A DNA stretch of 64,000 nt from an uncultured Clostridiaceae bacterium (GCA_947647275.1 CANSJQ010000006.1:1-64000), one strand, 5' to 3'. Shown: positions 1 to 9,200, counted from the stretch's first letter. Notes: generated by a model not told the origin, from the letters alone. Program-made: numbers and translations.

Positions 1-44
1 TGCATAGCACGTGGTTTTTGTTCCACTTCGTTTCACAAGGCTAA

Positions 45-998
45 AGCGTAATAAAGTTATTTCAGGATTATTTAAACCATACTGTTTTGCACTTTTATAA
101 AAAAGTAGATGAAATCGAAAAGGCTTCTAAACAAATAGAAGAAGGAGCAAATACATTAAAAGAAGGCACAACACAATTTGTAGAAAAATCACAAGAATTT
201 AGTAATGGAATGAAAGCACTTGAAGAATGAACAAATAAAGCACATAATAGCTATAAAGAACTAAATAGTGGAATAAACCAAGTAACAGCGGGTACAAAAG
301 AATTAAACACAGGAGCTAAAGAACTAAGTAATGGTTTAACAGCATTAGGTGAAGGCTTATCAAGTATACCAGAAAATATAAATAAACTATATAAGGGAAG
401 TAGTGTAGTTGCAGAAGGTTTAAATGATAATAAACAAACAAAAGCACCAGGACTTGTAACAGGTGTAAATAAATTAGCAGGAACTTTAGACGAAACAATT
501 TCAAGTTTAGAAAAAAGCCTAAATACAACGAGAAAAAGCTGTGAGGAAAGAATAACGAAACTAACACAAAGCAATATAGCTCTAAATTCAGTAATTACAA
601 CCTTAAATACTGAAACACAAACTACTCAAATTTCAACATTAAAGCAAATAGTAAAAGGAAATGAAGAACAGATAAAAGAATATAATGAGAAAATAAAATA
701 TATAGATACACAGCTAAAAGCACTAAATACTAAAAAAACAGAAGGTGCAGAAACAATAAACAAGGGAAGTATAGAACTAGCACAAGGAATAACAATCTTC
801 AACCAAGAAGCAATAAACAAAATATGCGAATTTGTAAATTCCGACATAAAAGATATAGCCCTAAGAGCAGAAAAACTACAAGAACTATCAGAAGAATACA
901 CAAACTTTGCAAAAGCAAGTGAAAATATAGGAAAAGAAGTTAAATTTATATTGATAACTGATAGTGTAAAGGAAAAAGAAGAAAACGAAAATGAATAA
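45..998 (+). pseudogene. Decayed YhgE/Pip-like coiled-coil protein, 5' end missing
   Basis: An open frame runs to the TAA at 996-998 but has no start codon, is closed upstream by a TAA at 42-44 and is broken by a TGA at 228-230. The roughly 255 codons after that stop encode a polar helical protein with repeated pieces such as KELNSGINQ, KELNTGAKELSNG and GEG. This spacing resembles the extracellular coiled coil of YhgE/Pip-type proteins. No membrane segment remains. The first 44 bases do not continue the frame, so the head was lost, rearranged or lies outside the window. The broken frame is seen directly; the family is inferred from the repeat pattern only. Confidence 0.6.
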
Positions 999-999
999 A

Positions 1000-1030
1000 G
1001 AAAGAAGAACTCAAGTGAGTTCTTCTTTTA
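1000..1030. terminator. Bidirectional terminator
   Basis: The stem AAAGAAGAACTCA/TGAGTTCTTCTTT has a 2-base loop and a T-run on the plus side. It overlaps the last codons of the minus-strand gene that ends at 1011, so it can serve both converging genes. Confidence 0.75.
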
Positions 1031-1391
1031 TACCTAACTTTTTCAATTCTTTAACCAGTTTATTACGCTTTATACCAATGAATGTATTACAACCATCTGA
1101 AACAATAATAAATGGATGATACGCTTGATACGTAGTAGAACTTATTACAAAAGTATTAGTCTTGTTTTTATCAACTTTAATTGAAAAGTGTCCATTATTT
1201 ATTTCATTTGTATATATTAGATACTTATCCTGATACAAAAGAAAAGCAATTATTAAAAAACAAATTCCTGGAACTACTAATGCTAGCACTGCTTCAATTA
1301 AAGCAAAATAAAAGAATATCATAGAACTTGCAAACATAAAAATGCAAGATACTAAACTGGTTCTTACTATAATAGGTTTATACCGTTTCAT
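1011..1391 (-). CDS. Small two-helix membrane protein, unknown
   Basis: The product is 126 residues. The start is set at 1391, where AAAGGAGG lies 6 bases upstream; the frame is open further back to 1454 but without such a site. Two adjacent hydrophobic segments lie near residues 10-30 and 32-52 (with VLALVVPGICFLIIAFLLY), followed by a soluble part of about 70 residues. That part has a pattern like small PH-like or YcxB-like membrane proteins (NTFVISSTTYQAYHPFIIVSD). The gene stands alone and converges with the decayed gene before it. I do not recognise the family and assign no function. Confidence 0.7.
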   Translation of the reverse strand: MKRYKPIIVRTSLVSCIFMFASSMIFFYFALIEAVLALVVPGICFLIIAFLLYQDKYLIYTNEINNGHFSIKVDKNKTNTFVISSTTYQAYHPFIIVSDGCNTFIGIKRNKLVKELKKLGIKEELT

Positions 1392-1636
1392 AAAGTTCCT
1401 CCTTTTATTAAAATAGAAAAAACATTTAAATAAGTATCGATACCAGTATATCACATATACATACTATTTGCAATAACACAATTTATAGTATATTAGTCAC
1501 TTTGTGCTACTGAAGAAACAAGGGATATAAATGGTAATTATAGTATTCAATATATTTGATAAAATATAAAACACTACTTGATGTACGAACAAATATTTAA
1601 TAATATAAACAAAAATTTCAAAAGGAGATGGTCGTA

Positions 1637-1726
1637 GTGAGTAATTTATAAGCAGAAGAATTACCAAAGCCAGAGAAGAGCATTAGTCAAATAGAAAGAG
1701 AGCAAATTATGAAACTTTGTAATTAA
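1637..1726 (+). pseudogene. Remnant small ORF with in-frame TAA
   Basis: A good ribosome binding site (AAAGGAGAT) precedes GTG at 1637. The frame reads MSNL, a TAA at 1649-1651, then 24 sensible codons (AEELPKPEKSISQIEREQIM...) to a TAA at 1724. A single C-to-T change (CAA to TAA) would explain the break. It is the only coding-like object in the 411-base gap 1392-1802; the rest is AT-rich with no clear structure. The origin of the peptide is unknown. Confidence 0.35.
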
Positions 1727-1802
1727 AAATAGTACAAAAATAACAAAAGTATGCTATAATATTTTTAATGAAAAATATTATATATAATTTGAGAGGGAAT
1801 AT

Positions 1803-2423
1803 ATGGAAAAATTTTATTATGAAATACCAAGTATAGCAAGAAAAAATGAAGCAATAGAATATATTAATGAATTCTATGAATACAAATCTGACATACATGG
1901 AACAGGAGGCTTACAGAGATTTTTAGATAACTATGAAGGATGGTTAGAAAAATTAGAAGAAGATTATAAAAGAGAGCCAAATGAAGAAAAAGTTCCAGCA
2001 AGAACATATTTCCTTATAAGAAGTAATGATAACAAAATAATAGGAATGATAAATATACGCTTAGCTTTAAACGAACGCCTAAAAAAATATGGAGGACATA
2101 TAGGGTATAGCATAAGACCAAAAGAAAGAGGCAAAGGATATAATAAAATCAACTTATATTTAGGACTAAAAATATGTAAGGAATATGGAATTGAGAAAGT
2201 TTTTATGGATGCAGATAAAGAAAATCCTGCTTCATGGAAAACTATGGAGTCGTTAGGTGGTATCAATATAAGAGAATATTATGATGATGAAAATGCACAT
2301 TGCATTGTAAAAGATTATGAAATACACATTAATGATAGCATAAAGAATAATTCTACAATTTATGAACCTATGATAGAAAAAGTTACTTTAAATAAAGATA
2401 TCGAGAAAGACTATGAGCTATAA
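1803..2423 (+). CDS. GNAT-family N-acetyltransferase
   Basis: The 206-residue protein has the GNAT core. A beta-strand region YFLIRSNDNKIIGMINIRL (about residues 60-80) is followed by the acetyl-CoA loop RPKERGKGY (about 103-111) and a C-terminal part with NPASWKTMESLGG, typical of the last GNAT helix and strand. It probably moves an acetyl group from acetyl-CoA to a small-molecule or peptide amine in the cytosol. The substrate cannot be read from the sequence. The start ATG has GAGAGGGA upstream. It has its own terminator and begins a run of small modification enzymes (methyltransferase and a second acetyltransferase-like gene). Confidence 0.85.
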   Translation: MEKFYYEIPSIARKNEAIEYINEFYEYKSDIHGTGGLQRFLDNYEGWLEKLEEDYKREPNEEKVPARTYFLIRSNDNKIIGMINIRLALNERLKKYGGHIGYSIRPKERGKGYNKINLYLGLKICKEYGIEKVFMDADKENPASWKTMESLGGINIREYYDDENAHCIVKDYEIHINDSIKNNSTIYEPMIEKVTLNKDIEKDYEL

Positions 2424-2437
2424 AATGAAACATATAG

Positions 2438-2466
2438 GAAAGTGTTTAAAAACGCTTTCTTTTTTC
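2438..2466 (+). terminator. Rho-independent terminator
   Basis: GAAAGTGTTT pairs with AAACGCTTTC and is followed by TTTTTT, directly after the acetyltransferase gene. Confidence 0.8.
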
Positions 2467-2516
2467 TATTACTTATGCTAAAATGACAGTAATATTAACT
2501 AAAAGGAGAAAAACTT

Positions 2517-3155
2517 ATGCAAGATAATAGCCAAGAGTATTGGAATGATGAATATTGGAAATATGTTATAAATAATAATAAAGCCGATTTTATAAAAGAA
2601 AGTTGGTTAGAAAAATTTATAGCTGAAATAAACAAAGTTGAAAGTAAAACTGCAATAGATTTAGGATGTGGAATAGGGCAAGATACAAAATGGCTATTAG
2701 ATAAAGGGTTTGATGTAGTATCTGGTGATTTTTCAGATAGAGCATTAAATAAATTAAAAGAAATAATACCTAATAGTAAAACAATGCAAATTGATATAAA
2801 AGAAAAATTACCTTTTGAAGATAACTCAATTGGTTTAATCAATGCAAATTTATCAATTCATTATTTTAGTATGGAGAATACGATAAAAATATTCAATGAA
2901 ATAAGAAGAGTATTAAAGCCAAATGGATTATTTGTTGGAAGAGTTAATTCAGATAAAAATGAAGGATATATACAAGAGAATACTAAAGAAATCGAAAAAA
3001 ACTTTTATTATGAAGATGGAAGATATCGCAGATTATTTAACAAAGAACAGTTTGATACTTTAACTAAAGACTGGAATGTTATTGTGTTAAATGAAGATGT
3101 AACAATTAGATTAGGTAGAAAAAAGGCATTATGGGAATTTATATTGCAAAAATAA
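2517..3155 (+). CDS. Class I SAM-dependent methyltransferase
   Basis: The 212-residue protein carries the Rossmann motif I TAIDLGCGIGQDTKWLLDKG near residues 44-63, motif II with the acidic residue in VVSGDFSD, and the later strands INANLSIHYF and IRRVLKPNGLFVGRVNS of the methyltransferase 11 type. It uses S-adenosylmethionine; the acceptor is unknown. The start at 2517 has AAAAGGAG upstream. The next gene follows after 38 bases and may share its transcript. Confidence 0.85.
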   Translation: MQDNSQEYWNDEYWKYVINNNKADFIKESWLEKFIAEINKVESKTAIDLGCGIGQDTKWLLDKGFDVVSGDFSDRALNKLKEIIPNSKTMQIDIKEKLPFEDNSIGLINANLSIHYFSMENTIKIFNEIRRVLKPNGLFVGRVNSDKNEGYIQENTKEIEKNFYYEDGRYRRLFNKEQFDTLTKDWNVIVLNEDVTIRLGRKKALWEFILQK

Positions 3156-3193
3156 TTGAACTAAATATACGAGAAAGGTGAGAAAAATAAAAA

Positions 3194-3781
3194 ATGGAAC
3201 AACTAAAAATAGAATATAAATTTACTTTAGAAGATTTTGAAACAATAGAAAATATAGAACATTCATATTTCCCGAACGAAAATATAAGTCCAGCAAAAGA
3301 ATGTTTAAAATGGTATGAAAAAAACAATTTGAGTTGTATTGGAGTAAGAAATTCTAATAACCAAATAATAGCAAGTATAAGTATATTACCCCTTAAAAAA
3401 GAAGTATTTTATGATATATACGAAAACAAAATGAATGAAGCAGATGTGAAATATGAGCAAATAGAAGAATATAAAGATAATAATTCATATTACATATATC
3501 TATCATCAATATCAATTGATAAAAAATATAGAAATAACTATAAAGTAATAACAACTTTACTAAAGGGTTCAATAAATTTATTTAATATGCTAGAAAAAAG
3601 AAATATAAAAATAGAAAAAGTAATGGCAGATGCAAGTACAATACATGGAGAAAAAATATGCAAAAAACTATTAAAAATGAATTATATAACAAATACAAGC
3701 CACAATTCTAAAATATATTGTGAAGATGGAGAAGACTTTATAAATGAAATGAAAAAGTTAGATTGTAGATATGGAAAATAA
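3194..3781 (+). CDS. Acetyltransferase-like protein (divergent GNAT)
   Basis: The protein is 195 residues. The central strands GVRNSNNQIIASISILPLKK and YYIYLSSISIDKKYRNNYKVI, followed by a helix, resemble a GNAT fold, but the acetyl-CoA loop is not a clean RxxGxG. It lies between a methyltransferase and the nucleoside phosphorylase gene. The stop at 3779-3781 is 13 bases before the start proposed for the next gene, so the two are probably co-transcribed. The family call is moderate and the substrate unknown. Confidence 0.55.
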   Translation: MEQLKIEYKFTLEDFETIENIEHSYFPNENISPAKECLKWYEKNNLSCIGVRNSNNQIIASISILPLKKEVFYDIYENKMNEADVKYEQIEEYKDNNSYYIYLSSISIDKKYRNNYKVITTLLKGSINLFNMLEKRNIKIEKVMADASTIHGEKICKKLLKMNYITNTSHNSKIYCEDGEDFINEMKKLDCRYGK

Positions 3782-3794
3782 AGAGGTAAAACAA

Positions 3795-5093
3795 ATGAAT
3801 ATTTTAGAAATAATAGAAAAAAAGAGAGATAATAAAAAATTAAATAAAGAAGAAATAAAATACTTTATAAAAGGCTACACAAATGGTGAAATAGCCGACT
3901 ATCAGGCAGCAGCACTAATAATGGCAATCTATATTAATGGAATGGATGAAGAAGAAATCACAAATATGACTTTAGCAATGGCATATTCAGGAGAAGTGTT
4001 AGATTTATCAGAATTAGGAACAGTAGTAGATAAACATTCAAGTGGAGGAGTAGGAGATAAAATAACTTTAATATTAATGCCAATAATGGCAGCCTTGGGC
4101 GTAAATATTGCAAAAATGTCAGGAAGAAGTTTAGGCTTTACAGGTGGAACAGCAGATAAACTAGAAGCAATACCAGGGTATAATATAAACTTGTCAATAG
4201 AAGAATTTAAAGAAAATGTTAAGAAAATAGGAATAAGTTTAATTACTCAAACAGGAAATTTAGCACCAGCAGATAAAAAAATATATGCTTTAAGAGATTC
4301 TATTTCATGTACAAGTAGCATACCACTAATAGCTTCAAGTATAATGAGCAAAAAAATAGCAGCAGGAGCAAATAAAATAGTATTAGATGTAACGTGTGGA
4401 AACGGGGCATTTATGAAAAATATAATTGATGCTAAAGAACTAGCAATACAAATGAATAAAATAGGAAAATTAGCAAACAAAGAAACAATATGTGTAATAA
4501 CAAATATGAATGAACCATTAGGATATGCAATAGGAAATAACTTAGAAATAATAGAAGCAGTAAATTCATTAAAAGGTCAGATGCCAAAAGATGTAGAAGA
4601 AGTAGTATTAGAATTAGGAGCCTATATGCTAAAACTAGCAGGTAAGGGAGAAAATATAGAAGAAAACAAAAATAAAATCAAAGACACAATAAAAACAGGT
4701 AAAGCTTTCCACAAATTTGCAGAACTTGTGGAAAATCAAGGTGGAGATATAACATATATAGAAAATACAGAGAAATTTTCAAAAGCAAAATATGAGATAG
4801 AAATATTTAGCAGTAAAGAAGGATATATAAAAGAAATAAACGCAGAAGAAATAGGAAAACTAGCCTCTTACCTAGGAGCTGGAAGAACAAAGAAAGAAGA
4901 CAAAATAGACTACACAGCAGGAATAATACTTAACAAAAAAGTAGGGGATAACGTAAAAACAAACGAAAAATTAGCAACACTATATACAAATAAAGAAAAT
5001 TATGAGGAAGCAAAAGAAGAGTTAGAAAGAATTATAAAAATATCAAATGAAGCAGTAGAAAAAGAAAAAACAATATTAGAAATAATAAAATAA
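3795..5093 (+). CDS. pdp: Pyrimidine-nucleoside (thymidine) phosphorylase
   Basis: This enzyme of pyrimidine salvage phosphorolyses uridine, thymidine and deoxyuridine to base and (deoxy)ribose-1-phosphate. The product is 432 residues from ATG 3795, chosen because AGAGGT lies just upstream and the N-terminus MNILEIIEKKR aligns with known enzymes; the upstream ATG at 3771 would overlap the preceding gene. The phosphate-binding motif DKHSSGGVGDK is near residue 80, and KMSGRSLGFTGGTADKLE and SIPLIASSIMSKKIAAG follow as expected. The C-terminal alpha/beta domain (GAGRTKKEDKIDYTAGI) is complete. With no other nucleoside genes next to it, choice between Pdp and DeoA rests on similarity to the Bacillus enzyme. 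Confidence 0.9.
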   Translation: MNILEIIEKKRDNKKLNKEEIKYFIKGYTNGEIADYQAAALIMAIYINGMDEEEITNMTLAMAYSGEVLDLSELGTVVDKHSSGGVGDKITLILMPIMAALGVNIAKMSGRSLGFTGGTADKLEAIPGYNINLSIEEFKENVKKIGISLITQTGNLAPADKKIYALRDSISCTSSIPLIASSIMSKKIAAGANKIVLDVTCGNGAFMKNIIDAKELAIQMNKIGKLANKETICVITNMNEPLGYAIGNNLEIIEAVNSLKGQMPKDVEEVVLELGAYMLKLAGKGENIEENKNKIKDTIKTGKAFHKFAELVENQGGDITYIENTEKFSKAKYEIEIFSSKEGYIKEINAEEIGKLASYLGAGRTKKEDKIDYTAGIILNKKVGDNVKTNEKLATLYTNKENYEEAKEELERIIKISNEAVEKEKTILEIIK

Positions 5094-5169
5094 TATGAGA
5101 TAATAAGACATGAAATTAAACTTGCTCATATGAAAAACTAAAACTTAAAAATGACAAATAAATAAGCAA

Positions 5170-5203
5170 CCCCTCACCTGTAATTCAAGTGAGGGATTAT
5201 TAT
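5170..5203 (+). terminator. Probable terminator after pdp
   Basis: CCCTCAC pairs with GTGAGGG around an 11-base loop, followed by ATTATTAT rather than a pure T-run. It separates the phosphorylase gene from the ABC exporter operon. Confidence 0.6.
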
Positions 5204-5284
5204 GTAAAAAAGTAAAGAAAACTAGTTCCATTTTAAAAGTCCTTATGATAAAATATAAAAAAATAAAGCGAAGGAAGAAGAAAA

Positions 5285-6283
5285 ATGTCAATTATTGAAG
5301 TAAAAGATTTAGAAAAAGTATATAAAACAAGTGATAAAGAAAGTGGAATAATAGGCTATGTAAAACACTTATTTCATCCTAAATACAAAGAATTTAAGGC
5401 AGTAAAAAAAGTAAACTTTAATATAGAAGAAGGAGAACTTGTAGGTTATATTGGGGAAAATGGAGCAGGGAAATCTACAACAATAAAAATATTAACAGGT
5501 CTTTTAACTCCAACTTCAGGTAAAGTTATAGTAAATGGAAAAGTTCCATATGAAAATAGAATAGAAAATAACAAACAAATAGGAGCAGTATTCGGACAAA
5601 AAACACAGTTATGGTGGGACTTACCAGTAATAGAATCATTTAGGCTAATTAAAAAAATGTATAAAATACCAGAAAACGAATACAGAAAAAACTTAAAAAA
5701 ATTCTCAAATTTATTAGAACTAGATGAACTACTAAATAAACCTGTAAAAAACTTAAGTCTAGGTCAAAAAATGAGATGTGAAATAGCAGCAACCTTCTTA
5801 CACAACCCTAAAATAGTATATTTAGATGAGCCAACAATAGGTTTAGATGTATTAGTAAAAGAAAGAATAAGAAAATTCATAAAAGATATAAATAAAGAAA
5901 AAAATACAACAGTAATACTAACAACACATGACCTAAAAGATATAGAAGAAGTATGTGACAGAATTATTCTAATAGATAAAGGAAGCATCATATATGATGG
6001 CGAAAAGCAAGCCTTTAAAGATACATATGGAAAACAAGTATTAGCGCAAATAAGAATAAAAAACAAAAATACATTAATAACAAATGAAACAATAGAAGAT
6101 GAATTCGAAGTAATAGAAGAAACTGAAGACTTCTTAAAAATAAAATTTAATCATGATAAAACAACAATAATGAATGTAGTAAATAGAATTTCAAACTTCT
6201 GTGAAATACTAGACATGCACGTACAAGAACAAGGTTTAGAAGAAATATTAAAAGAAATTTATAGAGGAGAAGTAGTATGCTAG
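5285..6283 (+). CDS. ABC-2 exporter ATPase subunit (COG4586-like)
   Basis: The 332-residue ATPase has Walker A GENGAGKS at residues 57-64, a Q-loop in VFGQKTQLWW, the signature LSLGQKMRCE and Walker B IVYLDEPTIGLD, then a H-loop TTHDLKD. A 25-residue insertion before Walker A (YVKHLFHPKYKEFKAV) and a C-terminal extension of about 100 residues are typical of the ATPase that partners two DUF990/ABC-2 permeases. It should energise export of an unknown substrate. It overlaps the first permease gene by 7 bases, so the three genes form one translationally coupled operon. Confidence 0.9.
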   Translation: MSIIEVKDLEKVYKTSDKESGIIGYVKHLFHPKYKEFKAVKKVNFNIEEGELVGYIGENGAGKSTTIKILTGLLTPTSGKVIVNGKVPYENRIENNKQIGAVFGQKTQLWWDLPVIESFRLIKKMYKIPENEYRKNLKKFSNLLELDELLNKPVKNLSLGQKMRCEIAATFLHNPKIVYLDEPTIGLDVLVKERIRKFIKDINKEKNTTVILTTHDLKDIEEVCDRIILIDKGSIIYDGEKQAFKDTYGKQVLAQIRIKNKNTLITNETIEDEFEVIEETEDFLKIKFNHDKTTIMNVVNRISNFCEILDMHVQEQGLEEILKEIYRGEVVC

Positions 6284-7068
6284 GCACATTATTAAAAATA
6301 GGAAAAATGGGAATAAAAGAATATTTGCAATATAAATCTGTACTATTCCTATTTACACTTAACAGAATTGTAGAAGTAGTAGTATATATATTTGTATGGT
6401 ATGCAATATATAATCAAACAGGTCAAATAGAAGGCTTTGCGATAAGCGAAATAGCAACATATTACATATTAGTAGTTACACTAGTGCCAATGTCATTATG
6501 GGGAATAAATGAAGATATAGCTTATTCAATTAGAAAAGGTTATATATCAAGGGAATTATTAAATCCAATATCATATTTTACATATTACTTTGGGAAAAAT
6601 TTAGGGGAAATGGGGTTTGGTTTATTAACAGCGATATGTACATTTATAGTATGCAACATATTTTGGACAGTACTAATGCCTGTAAACATATGGGCATTTA
6701 TAGGATTTATATGTATTTTATTATTAAATATACCAATATCATATTTCTTGCAAATGATAGTAGGAACTTGTGGTTTTTATACTAATGCTACATGGGGAAT
6801 GCAAATATTAAGAAAATCAATAATATCAATATTTTCAGGGCTAATAGCACCACTTACAATGTTCCCACTAACTTTTCAAAAAATAGCTAATATATTACCA
6901 TTTAAAGAATTTTTCTATACACCAATAAATATATATTTAGGAAAAATACAAGGAGTAGAAATTCTATTGATAATAGTAAAACAGCTAATATGGGTATTAA
7001 TTATGTATGTATTAGCAAAGGTATTTTTTAATAAAGCAGTAAAGAAAATAACAATAAACGGAGGATAA
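6277..7068 (+). CDS. ABC-2 permease subunit (COG4587-like)
   Basis: The 263-residue protein has six hydrophobic segments, starting with YLQYKSVLFLFTLNRIVEVVVYIFVWYAIY and ending with LLIIVKQLIWVLIMYVLAKVFF, plus the cytoplasmic sequence SIRKGYISRELLNPISYF after the second segment. That pattern and the two-permease arrangement fit the ABC-2/DUF990 family found in antibiotic and drug exporters. The ATG lies inside the end of the ATPase gene and the stop is one base before the next start. Confidence 0.85.
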   Translation: MLGTLLKIGKMGIKEYLQYKSVLFLFTLNRIVEVVVYIFVWYAIYNQTGQIEGFAISEIATYYILVVTLVPMSLWGINEDIAYSIRKGYISRELLNPISYFTYYFGKNLGEMGFGLLTAICTFIVCNIFWTVLMPVNIWAFIGFICILLLNIPISYFLQMIVGTCGFYTNATWGMQILRKSIISIFSGLIAPLTMFPLTFQKIANILPFKEFFYTPINIYLGKIQGVEILLIIVKQLIWVLIMYVLAKVFFNKAVKKITINGG

Positions 7069-7069
7069 A

Positions 7070-7867
7070 ATGACAAAAATAAAAGATAACATAAGCATAT
7101 ATCTTTCAATGCTAGTATGTTCAATAAAAAGTATGATGGAATATAGGGTAGACTTTATTGTTGGAATAATATCACAATTATTAACCCAAGTAGTAGAACT
7201 AATTTTTATATGGATAGTATTTCAAAATACTGAGAGCTTAGCAGGCTGGACATTTGACAAATTACTATTGCTATATGGAATAACAATGTTAACAATAGCC
7301 ATAGTAGATTTTCTATTTGATAGTATATATGACATAGGACCAAAATACATAAAAGATGGAGACTTTGACAAACTTTTACTAAGGCCAATACACCCATTAA
7401 TATCAGTAATGGGAGATACAAAAACTTTTACAGCATTTGGGTATATGGCAATAAGTTTAATATTAATAATAAGTATGCTAATAAAACTACACATAAATAT
7501 AACCTTCATACTAATAACTAAAATTATAATATTTGCATTTTCAGGAGCAATTATAATAGGAGCAATAATGATAGCATTTAGTGTAACATCATTTTACACA
7601 TACAAATCAAACGAAATAATATGGTCAGTATTTAGAATATATACATTTGCACAATACCCAGTCGAAATATACAACAAATTTATACGAATACTAATAACCT
7701 TCATATTCCCATTTGTATTTGCAACATACTACCCAACATTGAACTACTTAGAAATGGGAAATGGAGGGCTAATGTATTTATCACCAATAGTAGCAATTAT
7801 ATTTTTAATAATAGCAGTGAAAATTTGGAACTGGGGATTAAATAGGTATAGGAGTACAGGAAATTAA
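7070..7867 (+). CDS. ABC-2 permease subunit (COG3694-like)
   Basis: The 265-residue partner permease has about six membrane segments (for example VDFIVGIISQLLTQVVELIFIWIVF and the C-terminal GLMYLSPIVAIIFLIIAVKIWNW). The motif YIKDGDFDKLLLRPIHPLI after the second segment is the counterpart of SRELLNPISYF in the previous gene. The ribosome binding site GGAGG lies within the last codons of the upstream gene. Together the two permeases probably form a heterodimeric pore. Substrate unknown. Confidence 0.85.
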   Translation: MTKIKDNISIYLSMLVCSIKSMMEYRVDFIVGIISQLLTQVVELIFIWIVFQNTESLAGWTFDKLLLLYGITMLTIAIVDFLFDSIYDIGPKYIKDGDFDKLLLRPIHPLISVMGDTKTFTAFGYMAISLILIISMLIKLHINITFILITKIIIFAFSGAIIIGAIMIAFSVTSFYTYKSNEIIWSVFRIYTFAQYPVEIYNKFIRILITFIFPFVFATYYPTLNYLEMGNGGLMYLSPIVAIIFLIIAVKIWNWGLNRYRSTGN

Positions 7868-7981
7868 GAGAAATAAAAGAATATACTTGATTTTCATCAT
7901 AAATTATGTTAATATAAATGAGATAAAAGTAATATACAAAATTAGACTTAATTATTATTAAACTAAAGGAGGATACAACTT

Positions 7982-8200
7982 ATGTGGAAAAAGAAATTTT
8001 ATACTTTAAGGGTGACAACGCAAACAGAAGAAGGTAAGGTAAAATCAGTTTATGAAATGTACAGAAAAATAAAATTTCGGTTCAACAAAGAAAAAAAGAC
8101 TCTTAGGGCAGTTCTAATTGATTGCAAAGGTAACAAAACAATTGTAGAGAAAGTGAATGTAGAATCAGTAGAAAAATATCCATATAATGGTGTATTTTAA
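7982..8200 (+). CDS. Small basic protein of unknown function (GC-richer codon set)
   Basis: The 72-residue product begins MWKKKFYTLRV and ends EKYPYNGVF. It is lysine-rich, looks beta-stranded and has no signal or membrane segment. AAAGGAGG stands before the ATG and a strong terminator follows, so it is a single-gene unit. Its codons include CGG, AGG, CTT and GTG, unlike the neighbouring exporter genes. I know no family for it. It belongs to the group of scattered short genes described in the findings. Confidence 0.6.
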   Translation: MWKKKFYTLRVTTQTEEGKVKSVYEMYRKIKFRFNKEKKTLRAVLIDCKGNKTIVEKVNVESVEKYPYNGVF

Positions 8201-8205
8201 TATTA

Positions 8206-8236
8206 AAAAGGTGGTTTCGAATGAGACCACCTTTTT
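8206..8236. terminator. Bidirectional terminator
   Basis: AAAAAGGTGGTTTC pairs with GAGACCACCTTTTT; A- and T-runs on both flanks let it serve the 72-residue gene and the converging zinc-ribbon gene. Confidence 0.85.
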
Positions 8237-8459
8237 ATAAACAAATATTTATATCATCATTAGTCAAATACCTATTTAAATTCTTAACAGATATACCAGT
8301 ATTAGCAGATAAAGCCTCTATTGATTCAGGCATTTCATTCTCAGCTAAAAAGTTTTTTAAGTTTAATTGGTCACAATTATCCTTAGGCACACAATTAGGG
8401 CACACATTGTTTGAAGTAGTGTAAAAAGCACCACAACGGCTACATTTATTTAATTCCAT
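8235..8459 (-). CDS. Zinc-ribbon/HTH small protein (YvyF-like N-terminal part)
   Basis: The 74-residue product has two zinc knuckles, CSRCG at residues 6-10 and CPNC at 20-23. A short helix-turn-helix-like segment follows (EMPESIEALSANTGISVKNLNRYL). This order matches the start of the YvyF/TIGR03826 proteins of flagellar operons. No flagellar gene is nearby, so a motility role is not supported here; a small zinc-dependent nucleic-acid or protein-binding role is a guess. The start has AAGGAGG upstream. Confidence 0.6.
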   Translation of the reverse strand: MELNKCSRCGAFYTTSNNVCPNCVPKDNCDQLNLKNFLAENEMPESIEALSANTGISVKNLNRYLTNDDINICL

Positions 8460-8545
8460 AACTATATCCTCCTTGAAAATAGAATATCATTTATATTTCG
8501 ACTTTATTCTATCATATAGAATAGAAAAGAGCAAGTAGTTTTTTT

Positions 8546-8600
8546 GTTCCCATTCCAATTAGGGACGTTTCCAATTGGGAAATCTGTCACTAATTGGAAT
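8546..8600. repeat. GGGACG/TGTCAC intergenic repeat
   Basis: The run contains CCAATTAGGGACGTTTCC, then CCAATTGGGAAATCTGTCAC and TAATTGGAA. The same order (CCAATT or CCATT, GGGACG, TTCC, GGGA, TGTCACT, GGGAA) appears at 15368-15472 and 44430-44478. Confidence 0.6.
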
Positions 8601-8685
8601 TTATTTTTTACTATAAATCCTATACTATAAATATCTTTTAATCATAGAAAATTTTAATAAATAATAAAAATAAATTAAAAAGTAC

Positions 8686-8730
8686 TTGACAATTTATAAA
8701 AAAAGAATATAATAATGATAATCATTATCA
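8686..8730 (+). promoter_or_regulatory. perR promoter overlapped by a Fur/PerR box
   Basis: TTGACA (8686-8691) and TATAAT (8708-8713) are 16 bases apart. Immediately after is TGATAATCATTATCA (8716-8730), a perfect 7-1-7 inverted repeat equal to the Bacillus Fur-box consensus and close to a PerR box. It would sit on the transcription start, so repression and self-control of the next gene are likely. Confidence 0.85.
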
Positions 8731-8750
8731 AAAAGACAAAGGTGATAGTT

Positions 8751-9146
8751 ATGAAAAAATATAGTAAACAAAGAGAAGTAATTTTGGAATCTTTAAAAAT
8801 GAGAAGAGACCATCCAACAGTAGACATGTTATATGAAGACTTAAAATTACAAATGCCAAACATAGGAATTGCAACAATATATAGGAATGTATCAGAACTA
8901 TGTGCTTGTGGGCAAATAAGAAAAATAAAGTGTGAAGATGGAATATACAGATATGATGGAAATGCAGAAAATCATATACATTTTGAATGTAATAACTGTC
9001 ATAAAATTTTTGATATAGAGCTAGAAGAGAAAGAAAGCACAAAGATAAAAAAAGAATTACAAAATTTAGCAAACACAATTAATGCAGAATTTGATAAGCA
9101 AGAAATAATGTTATCAGGTTTATGTGAAAAATGTAAAAAGCAATAA
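8751..9146 (+). CDS. perR: Fur-family metal/peroxide regulator, PerR-like
   Basis: The 131-residue repressor starts at ATG 8751; the frame is open to 8715, but that part is the operator. The N-terminal winged helix contains HPTVDMLYEDL and IGIATIYRNVSEL. The C-terminal dimer domain has HIHFECNNCHKIFDIE and SGLCEKC, giving two CxxC pairs for the structural zinc. The adjacent rubrerythrin favours PerR (peroxide sensing) over Fur, but the box is Fur-like and Fur, PerR and Zur cannot be separated for certain by eye. Probably self-regulated. Confidence 0.8.
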   Translation: MKKYSKQREVILESLKMRRDHPTVDMLYEDLKLQMPNIGIATIYRNVSELCACGQIRKIKCEDGIYRYDGNAENHIHFECNNCHKIFDIELEEKESTKIKKELQNLANTINAEFDKQEIMLSGLCEKCKKQ

Positions 9147-9200
9147 ATGATTAAAAATAAAAATCATATTATTGAAAAATAAAATATAGGAGGTAAAATT

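Noticed and set aside
228..230. In-frame TGA as a recoded codon (Trp or Sec)
   Set aside because: TGG is used for Trp throughout, dusB and the pilin-like gene end in TGA, and no SECIS-like hairpin is seen; simple gene decay is enough.
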